The notes below the pieces were generated by a model that saw only the letters and a list, made by a program, of their open reading frames with translations, was not told the origin of the DNA and did not search any database. Of a stretch of DNA of 64,000 nt, positions 25,600 through 31,627 are shown in pieces. The number at the start of each line of letters is the position of its first letter. Within the stretch, counting starts at the first letter, position 1. Source of the stretch: DASUPK01 sp963821705 (GTDB lineage Bacteria; Actinomycetota; Thermoleophilia; Solirubrobacterales; 70-9); NCBI GenBank assembly GCA_963821705.1, contig CAWGEV010000004.1:186001-250000 (forward strand), written 5' to 3'. The position numbers were made by a program, and so were the translations under genes.

Positions 25600-25672
25600 T
25601 ACTGCTTTGGACGAGAAGCGACTACCGCCTTGCATGGAAAACAGTGGCCCGCGGCGAGATACTCCGTAGGCG
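25600..25672 (+). repeat. Stem-loop repeat copy 3 (types A and B plus GATACT block)
   Basis: Type A: CTGCTTTGGACGAGAAGCG (25602-25620). Degraded type B: CCTTGCATGGAAAACAG (25628-25644). Then GCGAGATACT (25654-25663) and, nine bases on, the ATG of the rhodanese-like gene. This is the fullest plus-strand copy and closely parallels minus-strand copy 7. Confidence 0.8.
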
Positions 25673-25981
25673 ATGTCGCAGGATCCGAACGAAGTGGCGC
25701 GGACTCTCACGCCCGAGGCGGCATGGAACGCGGTGCAGCTCGGCTTCGCGGAGATTCTCGATCTGAGGACCGAGTTCGAGCGTCGCCGCCACGGGGCCCC
25801 GCCTGGGGCAAGACCGGTCTCGCTCGCCAAGCACATCGCAAGTCCGGAGGGACCGGGCGCCATCTACCTCTGTCAACGCGCGATCCGGTCGAAGGCGACC
25901 TTGCGCCACGGAGCGGCCGAGGTCGCGGGCGGCTTCGCCGCCTGGAAGGAGGCTGGCCTTCCCGTCGAGGAGATCACCTAG
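25673..25981 (+). CDS. Rhodanese-like domain protein
   Basis: 102 residues. A short rhodanese fold: LTPEAAWNAVQLGFAEILDL for the first helix-strand, LRTEFERRRHGAPPGARPVS for the substrate-binding turn, then GAIYLCQRAIRSKATLRHG with the active-site Cys (C-Q-R-A-I-R loop), and EVAGGFAAWKEAGLPVEE, the usual rhodanese ending. It could carry sulfur as a Cys persulfide. The GATACT-N9-ATG context is identical in spacing to the NTF2-like gene at 24680 although the proteins are unrelated. No Shine-Dalgarno sequence. Confidence 0.8.
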   Translation: MSQDPNEVARTLTPEAAWNAVQLGFAEILDLRTEFERRRHGAPPGARPVSLAKHIASPEGPGAIYLCQRAIRSKATLRHGAAEVAGGFAAWKEAGLPVEEIT

Positions 25982-26000
25982 CCCAGAGTTGTCGCGGCAG

Positions 26001-26040
26001 CGCTGTGGACGAGAAGCACCATTGCTTGCATGGAAAGCGG
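26001..26040 (+). repeat. Stem-loop repeat copy 4 (types A and B, partly degraded)
   Basis: CGCTGTGGACGAGAAGCACC (26001-26020) is a mutated type A whose 3' arm is broken. GCTTGCATGGAAAGC (26024-26038) is a type B hairpin. It starts about 20 bases after the rhodanese-like stop. Confidence 0.7.
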
Positions 26041-26206
26041 CGGTCCTCCCGGAGGAGGTTGGGCGGCGCCGTGGCCCTGGACGGAGGACGAGGACGCGGT
26101 GCAGGGGATGATCGCGAAAGCTCCAGTGCTGACCGACGGGACCGGATTCAGTTATGGCGATCTTCGCGATGTCGGGCGCCTCATGGTCCGGCCAGGCCAC
26201 CGCTAA
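26030..26206 (+). CDS. Possible 58-residue ORF starting inside repeat copy 4
   Basis: The ATG in the type B loop opens a frame of 58 codons (MESGGPPGGGWAAPWPW, then EDEDAVQGMIAKAPVL and a terminal VGRLMVRPGHR). It has no recognisable domain. It sits where the other repeat copies are followed by a small gene, so it may be a decayed cassette gene. The sequence CCTCCCGGAGGAGG inside it could supply a ribosome binding site for a downstream start, but no good start follows. Low confidence that it is translated. Confidence 0.25.
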   Translation: MESGGPPGGGWAAPWPWTEDEDAVQGMIAKAPVLTDGTGFSYGDLRDVGRLMVRPGHR

Positions 26207-26226
26207 CCAGTTGTAACCCCTGAGCC

Positions 26227-26805
26227 CTACTGCTTCTTCGGCCCGGCCTTTAGGGTCACGACGGCGTCGCCCCGGATCTCGGTGCCAGCCTGCGGGTTCT
26301 GCTTCTTCACGAATTTGCCGCCCTTCTTCTTCACCTTCGGGGCGGCACAGCCCGCGGCGGCCAGCTTGTTCCGGGCCTTGCCGATCTTCCTCCCCTTCAG
26401 GTTGGGGACTGTGCAGTTGAGCAAGACCTGCGCCTGGATGCCGACCTCTCCCGAGAACGTGTTTGTGGGGCTGGCCCCGGCGCTCCCCAGCTTGGAGCCG
26501 AAGAGCATGTACTTGGAGCTTCCCCCGATCGTCCCGGCGACGGTGTCCGAACTCGAGGTCGGATCGATGCCGATGAAGTCACCCTTTGCGATCGGCACGT
26601 TCGCCGGGACTGTGATCGTGGCCGGGCCCGAGACGGCTCCGGTCGATGTGCCAGCCGTCGAGTCGAAGAGCGTGGGCGAGAGAGAATGGACGACCTGGAA
26701 CGTGAACGGTCCCCCTGCGACTCCGGCCGCCTTCCAGCTTGTGATCACCCCGTTGGCCGGCGCGCTGGGAATCGCGCCCGGCTCGGCGAATGCGGTCGGC
26801 GTCAC
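26227..26805 (-). CDS. PASTA-tailed secreted-type protein lacking its signal peptide (likely pseudogene)
   Basis: The sequence is parallel to the protein at 20107-20877: VITSWKAAGVAGGPFTFQVV matches the paralogue's IVNWKV..LQVV segment, and the C-terminus has CTVPNLKGRKIGKARNKLAAAGC and FVKKQNPQAGTEIRG, a PASTA unit. The frame can be followed upstream as far as an in-frame TGA at 26884-26886 (ALGPIAFGSGTHTVTPTAFAE), but no signal peptide and no good start are present. About 35 N-terminal residues of the paralogue have no counterpart. The GTG at 26805 is only a nominal start. Probably inactivated by loss of its 5' end beside the repeat cluster. Confidence 0.55.
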   Translation of the reverse strand: MTPTAFAEPGAIPSAPANGVITSWKAAGVAGGPFTFQVVHSLSPTLFDSTAGTSTGAVSGPATITVPANVPIAKGDFIGIDPTSSSDTVAGTIGGSSKYMLFGSKLGSAGASPTNTFSGEVGIQAQVLLNCTVPNLKGRKIGKARNKLAAAGCAAPKVKKKGGKFVKKQNPQAGTEIRGDAVVTLKAGPKKQ

Positions 26806-27009
26806 GGTATGTGTACCACTGCCGAAAGCGATCGGACCCAGCGCCGCGCGTGATGGTGACGCTATTTCGCATAGATCCAGGCGTCAGGGACTAGACGGCG
26901 CGGCGAGCCGAAGAATGCCAAAGCGTCGATGCCCCGGTCGAAGCCCGACCAGCTCTCGCCCCTCGGCGAGACTCCTTCTCCAAGAAAGCGCAGCTGCTGA
27001 ACCTGTCTC

Positions 27010-27036
27010 CGGATAGCCGCTTTGGACGAAAAGCGG
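27010..27036 (+). repeat. Stem-loop repeat copy 5 (type A)
   Basis: GCCGCTT-TGGACGAA-AAGCGGC (27015-27036), a seven-pair stem preceded by TCCGGATA. The same TCCGGATAGCC flank appears in inverted orientation at copy 6, so copies 5 and 6 bracket the lipoprotein gene. The surrounding 26806-27077 interval holds no gene that I can support. Confidence 0.75.
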
Positions 27037-27077
27037 CGTGGCCGCGCCTAGGACCGCGGAGCGCCCAGTCCGCAGCG

Positions 27078-28007
27078 CTACTTCACCGTCTGAACCGTGA
27101 GCAGGCCCTCCTGGTCGTGCGACTTGCCCTTGCCGTCCCGATCGTGGAGCGGGCAGAAGAAGATGTACTGCCCGGGTGTCTTCAGGTCCAGGGTGGTCGT
27201 CTGCGAGAGACCGCCGTCGAGGATCGCCGCGCTCTGGATCCCCTTCGCATCGACGTAGGGCGGTGGCGGACCGTTGCTCGCCAATGCCTTCTGAATCTGG
27301 TTCAGGGGCGGAGCCTTGCCCTTGACCGGCACCGCGATGATCGTGTGCACCGCGTCGTTGCCCTTGCTGTTGAAGGTGACCTGGTTACTGCCCGTCTTCA
27401 GGCCGGAAATATCCCACTTGTACTTGTCCTTGCCCGCCGTGTTCGCGGTGATCTGCGCGCTCGTGCTGGGCAGGCTGCCGCTGGACCCGCCGCTCAGGGT
27501 CATGCCCGCGGTGGCGGGCGGGCCGCTGCTTGGGCCGGGGCCGCCGAGCGCCGCCGCATCGACGAGAACGTAGTTGCCCTGCGGGAGATTGACCGTTGCG
27601 GTTCCGGTCTGTCCGCCAGCGACGCTGCCGACACCGCCCTCCAGCTTCACCCAGGACGGGATCTTGTTGCTGTTCTGGCCCAGCAGCTTGAGCACCTCGC
27701 CCATCGAGTGCCCGCTGGCGTATTGAATGAACTGCACACCGTGAGGCGCCTTGCCCTGGTTCGTCAGCTCGACCTTGACGAGGCCGCCCTTGGCCGTCTT
27801 CGGGGCTTGGAAGGTCGCCGCCTTGCCCTTTTCGCTGATCTTCAGCGAGAGGGTCGTTGGATTGGTGCTGCTGCTTCCACCGCAGCCGGCAATCGCCGCG
27901 GTCGCGACAATCGGTACAGCCAGCTTTGCAATCCGAGCGCTCCTCATCCTGGGGCCGCTCCAGGCGTGAGCGTCCTTGTTGGCAAACGGACGGCGACGCT
28001 GCGGCAT
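27078..28007 (-). CDS. Lipoprotein with cupredoxin-like domains
   Basis: 309 residues from the ATG at 28007, which has a strong GGAGGAG ribosome binding site. An internal ATG (27947) gives a shorter leader. The lipobox is IAGCGGSSS after RIAKLAVPIVATAA. Two beta-rich repeats follow: GGLVKVELTNQGKAPHGVQF, and later GSNQVTFNSKGNDAVHTIIA with GQYIFFCPLHDRDG and SHDQEG. The last set has the Cys and His residues of a copper-type cupredoxin loop but not the full canonical spacing. Extracytoplasmic electron transfer or metal binding is possible. The upstream region shares a conserved element with the lipoprotein at 37.6 kb. Confidence 0.75.
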   Translation of the reverse strand: MPQRRRPFANKDAHAWSGPRMRSARIAKLAVPIVATAAIAGCGGSSSTNPTTLSLKISEKGKAATFQAPKTAKGGLVKVELTNQGKAPHGVQFIQYASGHSMGEVLKLLGQNSNKIPSWVKLEGGVGSVAGGQTGTATVNLPQGNYVLVDAAALGGPGPSSGPPATAGMTLSGGSSGSLPSTSAQITANTAGKDKYKWDISGLKTGSNQVTFNSKGNDAVHTIIAVPVKGKAPPLNQIQKALASNGPPPPYVDAKGIQSAAILDGGLSQTTTLDLKTPGQYIFFCPLHDRDGKGKSHDQEGLLTVQTVK

Positions 28008-28010
28008 ATG

Positions 28011-28114
28011 GCTCCTCCAAACTCTGTGTCGACCCCCGTCTGCCAGCGAAACCGCGAGATCATCAGCGGATTCTCGCGCGGGAGCCTCGCACTTCGCATA
28101 AACCGGAGTCAACC
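28011..28114 (-). promoter_or_regulatory. Conserved promoter/leader element, copy 1
   Basis: On the minus strand: TTGAC at 28112-28108, then GCGAGGCTCCCGCGCG, GAATCCG, GGTTTCGCTGG, and GGAGGAGCC just before the start codon. The same blocks precede the lipoprotein start at 38097, with TTGAC 101 bases upstream of the start in both cases. It probably includes a -35 box and a conserved 5' leader. Confidence 0.6.
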
Positions 28115-28170
28115 CCACTAATCGAGCAGCGCCTGTCCGGTTAGCCCAAGATCACGCCGCGTGCTCACTA

Positions 28171-28200
28171 CCGCTTTGGACGAGAAGCGGCTATCCGGAC
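28171..28200 (+). repeat. Stem-loop repeat copy 6 (type A)
   Basis: CCGCTT-TGGACGAG-AAGCGG (28171-28190) followed by CTATCCGGA, the reverse complement of the sequence preceding copy 5. It lies in the 303-base gap 28008-28310, which otherwise holds only the lipoprotein promoter element and no gene that I can support. Confidence 0.8.
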
Positions 28201-28310
28201 TTCCCCTTCTGGGCCGCCGAGACAGTCCGCCCTCGCGCGTAACCAGGCCCTATCTGCCCGCCTCGGTCAAACAGGGAGAGCCGAGCGAACCCTGATCCCA
28301 TCATCAGGGC

Positions 28311-28706
28311 CTACGACCAGAACTCGTCCCAGGCGTAGAGGTCGTTGAAGTGCTCCCGGCCGTCGACGACTTTGCCGTCCTTGAGCTCGAAGACGATGCA
28401 ATTGCTGACATCCAGGCGCTTCCCGTCTCGCTCCGCGGTGCTGCGCTGGAGGCCGATCACGCGGCCGTCATCGCCGGCGAACAATTGCTGTAGCTCGGCC
28501 TGGAAGGTGCCGCCCGTCCTCTCTCCGATCTGGCCGAAGTAGGCGAGAGTCGCGTCGCGGCCCTGGTAGTCCTTGGCCATCGAACTCCGGCCCGGCAAGT
28601 GCCACACAGCGTTCTCGTCGAAGAGCTCGGTCAGGGTGTCGACATCAGCCGCGTTGAAGGCGTCGTAAGCGCGCTGCATGATCGCCACGTTTTCATCTGC
28701 TGACAC
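28311..28706 (-). CDS. NTF2-like (SnoaL-type) protein in the repeat-associated cluster
   Basis: 131 residues from GTG 28706, selected for the GGAGGA ribosome binding site four bases upstream. Typical SnoaL-like sequence: VAIMQRAYDAFNAADVDTLT, LFDENAVWHLPGRSSMAKDY, GRDATLAYFGQIGERTGGTF and ISN/FELKDGKVVDGREHFND strands. It is clearly related to the common ketosteroid-isomerase-like group, ligand unknown. Repeat copy 7 lies upstream in the same orientation; its GATACT-N9-ATG block opens only a four-codon frame 70 bases before the real start. Confidence 0.82.
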   Translation of the reverse strand: MSADENVAIMQRAYDAFNAADVDTLTELFDENAVWHLPGRSSMAKDYQGRDATLAYFGQIGERTGGTFQAELQQLFAGDDGRVIGLQRSTAERDGKRLDVSNCIVFELKDGKVVDGREHFNDLYAWDEFWS

Positions 28707-28785
28707 GGTTTCCTCCAATGCCCCCTATCGATGCTGCTGCCCCCTAGCGGTGTCGGAGCGACCCTATACCCATTCCATCGCCCGC

Positions 28786-28856
28786 CCAGTATCTCGCGAC
28801 TGACCGAAAGTGCTGCTTTCCATGCAAGGCGGTAGTCGCTTCTCGTCCAAAGCGGC
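28786..28856 (-). repeat. Stem-loop repeat copy 7 (types A and B plus GATACT block), minus orientation
   Basis: Read on the minus strand: GCCGCTTTGGACGAGAAGCG (28856-28837), CCGCCTTGCATGGAAAGC (28832-28815) and GCGAGATACT (28797-28788), then GGGCGATG nine bases later. The order and the ACTACCG linker match plus-strand copy 3 almost exactly. Confidence 0.8.
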
Positions 28857-28870
28857 GCTGGTCGCGGGCG

Positions 28871-29131
28871 CTATCCCTCGACGAGTCCCAAGATCGTCTC
28901 GGGGCGAACACCGTCGAACTTCATCGCCTCCGCCGCCGCGTCACTCTCCAGGGCCTCCTGCCAGGCGGCGATGCTGGGTACCTCCACGATCAGCCCGACC
29001 CGATTCGACCCCTCGGGGTCGCGAAAAGTGCGCGCCGTCATGCCCAGCGGCCCGAAGAACTCCTCTCGTTTCGGCGAAGCGAGCCAGTGATCGACGTCGT
29101 CTACCTCGTGAAAGACAAGCAGGGTTTCCAT
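28871..29131 (-). CDS. Small protein, possible dimeric alpha/beta-barrel
   Basis: 86 residues with a GGAAGGA ribosome binding site upstream of ATG 29131. The sequence METLLVFHEVDDVDHWLASP, then GLIVEVPSIAAWQEALESDA, has the strand-helix-strand rhythm of small dimeric alpha/beta-barrel proteins (antibiotic biosynthesis monooxygenase-like or stress-responsive barrels). No catalytic residues can be named. It lies between repeat copies 8 (upstream) and 7 (downstream), forming a repeat-gene-repeat unit of about 0.4 kb on the minus strand. Confidence 0.65.
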   Translation of the reverse strand: METLLVFHEVDDVDHWLASPKREEFFGPLGMTARTFRDPEGSNRVGLIVEVPSIAAWQEALESDAAAEAMKFDGVRPETILGLVEG

Positions 29132-29202
29132 TTGGCCTCGTCCTTCCCACAGCGAGAAGCTGTGCGGTGTCGGTGGGTGAGCCCGGAGACCTAATCAGGT
29201 TC

Positions 29203-29232
29203 ACGAAAGTGCTGCTTCCCATGCAAGGCAGC
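29203..29232 (-). repeat. Stem-loop repeat copy 8 (type B), minus orientation
   Basis: Read on the minus strand: GCTGCCTTGCATGGGAAGCAGC (29232-29211), a hairpin with GCTGC/GCAGC ends. It is followed by ACTTTCG, also seen after type B in copy 7. It lies 72 bases upstream of the small alpha/beta-barrel gene start. Confidence 0.75.
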
Positions 29233-29272
29233 GGTCTGAGAATCCACCTCTAAGCGGTGAAGGGAGCCCGCT

Positions 29273-29731
<459 letters not shown>

Positions 29732-29821
29732 AGCAGGAACTTTCTCAGCGGGACGGTGTTTACAACCTAAGCTGGCGGGCCGCTTCGGCCTCCTCACCTC
29801 AAGGGACTTCACCCAGGAACC

Positions 29822-31162
29822 ATGCGAAAGCTGCTCGCAACAAGCTTGCTCGTCCTCGCCGCGGCGATCGCCCCGGCGTCGGCGAGCGCCGCGGATACCC
29901 CGACCAACAGCTCCTACGTTCCCAACGAGCTGCTGGTCCGCTTCGACGGCGGGAACGAGCAAGTGCTGAAGGTGCCGGACGGGGTCAGCATCTCCACCGC
30001 CCAGCAGGCCCTCGACGCCAACCCGGCGGTCGCCTACGCGACCCCGAACTACATCGCCCACGCCTCCGGGATCCCGAACGACCCGGGCCCCTCCGGGGTC
30101 CCGGGCGGCTGGCAGCGGACCCAGTGGAACTTCCTGCCCTGCGGGTCGCTCTGCGGCGAGACCCCGAGCCAGTATCAGGCGAAGGGCGGCCTGAATGCGC
30201 CGGAGGCCTGGGACATCCTCAAGCAGCGCGGCGCCGGCGGCGGCAGGGGCACCCGCGTCGCGGTGCTAGACACCGGCGTCGCCTACATGAACAAGAAGCC
30301 CCAGTTCCGGCGGAGCCCCGACTTCTCCCGCAGCCAGTTCCTGCCCGGCTACGACTTCGTCGACAACGACAAGCTGCCCCTGGACGAGGACGGTCACGGC
30401 ACCCACGTGACCGGCACGATCGCTGAGCGGGACGACAACGGCGTCGCGCTCACCGGTCTCGCGCCGCGCGCCAAGATCATCCCGGTCCGGGTCCTTGACT
30501 CAGAGGGCTTCGGCACCGCGCGGAACATCGCCAAGGGGATTCGCTACGCGGCGACCCACAAGGCGCAGGTCATCAACATGAGCTTCGAGTTCTCCCTCGG
30601 CGTGAACAGCTGCGCCAAGATCAGGGGCATCTGCTCGGCGATCAAGTTCGCCTTCAAGCGGGGGGCCCTGGTGGTCGCGGCTGCCGGCAACGAGAACGGC
30701 GAGCCGGTCGCGTACCCGGCCGGCGCGCCGCATGTCGTGGGCGTCGGGCGCACGACCAAGGACGCCTGCCTGGCGAGCGACTCCCGCACCGGGGCGGGCC
30801 TCGACCTGGTCGCGCCGGGCGGTGGGCTCCCACTGCTCAACACCTGCGGGAGCGACGATTCACTCTTCACGCGCGGGGTGCCGATCTTCCAGCTCACCTT
30901 CCAGGGCCCCGGCTACACGCACTTCGGCTACCCGGGCGGCTACGAGGGCACCTCGATGGCGGCCGCCCACGTCTCGGGCGTCGCGGCGATGGTGATCGCC
31001 AGCGGCGTGGTGGGCAGCTCGCCGACCGCGGTCGAGTGCCAGCTCAAGGCGACCGCGCGCCACAGCGACGCGCAGCTCGGCCAACCGTATGACCCGCGCC
31101 TCTTCGGTGCCGGGCTGGTGGACGCCGCCGCGGCGGTCAGGGCCAGAGCGCCGGGCTGCTAA
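29822..31162 (+). CDS. Secreted subtilisin-like serine protease (S8)
   Basis: 446 residues. A signal peptide (about 1-23, LLVLAAAIAPASASA) precedes a short inhibitor-like propeptide (SYVPNELLVRFDGG to NPAVAYATPNY). The catalytic triad is complete: Asp150 in VAVLDTGVAY, His192 in DGHGTHVTGTI and Ser378 in GTSMAAAHVSGVAA, with Asn290 in AAAGNENGE as the oxyanion residue. Four or more Cys residues (CGSLCGE, CAKIRGIC) may form disulfides, consistent with an extracellular enzyme. No C-terminal anchor. It would degrade extracellular protein. Confidence 0.95.
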   Translation: MRKLLATSLLVLAAAIAPASASAADTPTNSSYVPNELLVRFDGGNEQVLKVPDGVSISTAQQALDANPAVAYATPNYIAHASGIPNDPGPSGVPGGWQRTQWNFLPCGSLCGETPSQYQAKGGLNAPEAWDILKQRGAGGGRGTRVAVLDTGVAYMNKKPQFRRSPDFSRSQFLPGYDFVDNDKLPLDEDGHGTHVTGTIAERDDNGVALTGLAPRAKIIPVRVLDSEGFGTARNIAKGIRYAATHKAQVINMSFEFSLGVNSCAKIRGICSAIKFAFKRGALVVAAAGNENGEPVAYPAGAPHVVGVGRTTKDACLASDSRTGAGLDLVAPGGGLPLLNTCGSDDSLFTRGVPIFQLTFQGPGYTHFGYPGGYEGTSMAAAHVSGVAAMVIASGVVGSSPTAVECQLKATARHSDAQLGQPYDPRLFGAGLVDAAAAVRARAPGC

Positions 31163-31171
31163 CCATCAGAC

Positions 31172-31627
31172 ATGGACAAGATTTCCTTCGAGCGCGCCCC
31201 GGCAGGCGGCAACTATTCGGATGAGCTGAGCCAGATCCGGATCACGGTCAACGGGTCCGACCTCGTCGACCTGGTGCGACAGGCCGAGTTGCCCTCGGCG
31301 CGGGCCGACGACGAGGAGGAGCTCGCCGGCACCTACGTCGGCCTGGTCCCGGGTTACATCCGCATGGATGTGGCGAGCCAGTTCCTCGGCGGCCGGGGCG
31401 TCTCCCTCTCCCCCGGCCCCGACGACAAGACCGCCTTGCTGAGCTGCAGCTGCGGCGAGGTCGGCTGCTCTCCCCTGCTGGCCCGGGTGACGGTCGATGA
31501 GGACACGGTCACCTGGGACGAGTTCGAGCAGCCGACCCGGCCGGACTGGGACTACGAGGCATTCGGTCCCTTCACCTTCGAGCGCGCCCAGTACGAGCGG
31601 GCGCTGCTCGAGCTTCTGGACGATTAG
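31172..31627 (+). CDS. Conserved hypothetical protein with CxC-x4-C motif
   Basis: 151 residues, acidic, with no signal or membrane segment. The only distinctive element is LLSCSCGEVGCSPLLARVTV followed by DTVTWDEFEQP, a Cys cluster plus a Trp-rich stretch that I recognise from uncharacterised actinobacterial proteins. Zinc binding is possible. It follows the protease gene by nine bases and may be co-transcribed, but the protease is secreted and this protein is not, so a functional link is doubtful. No function assigned. Confidence 0.65.
   Translation: MDKISFERAPAGGNYSDELSQIRITVNGSDLVDLVRQAELPSARADDEEELAGTYVGLVPGYIRMDVASQFLGGRGVSLSPGPDDKTALLSCSCGEVGCSPLLARVTVDEDTVTWDEFEQPTRPDWDYEAFGPFTFERAQYERALLELLDD

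Noticed and set aside
24632..29232. The repeats as a CRISPR array
   Set aside because: Copies are 0.4-1.1 kb apart with genes between them, not regular 30-40 base spacers, and no cas gene is present.
24632..29232. The repeats as canonical integron attC sites
   Set aside because: No RYYYAAC/GTTRRRY core pair could be found in the copies, copies occur on both strands, and no integrase gene is visible. A cassette-like model is kept only as a hypothesis.
24632..29232. The repeats as ordinary intrinsic terminators
   Set aside because: No T-run follows the hairpins, several lie immediately before start codons, and the loop sequences are conserved, which a terminator does not need.
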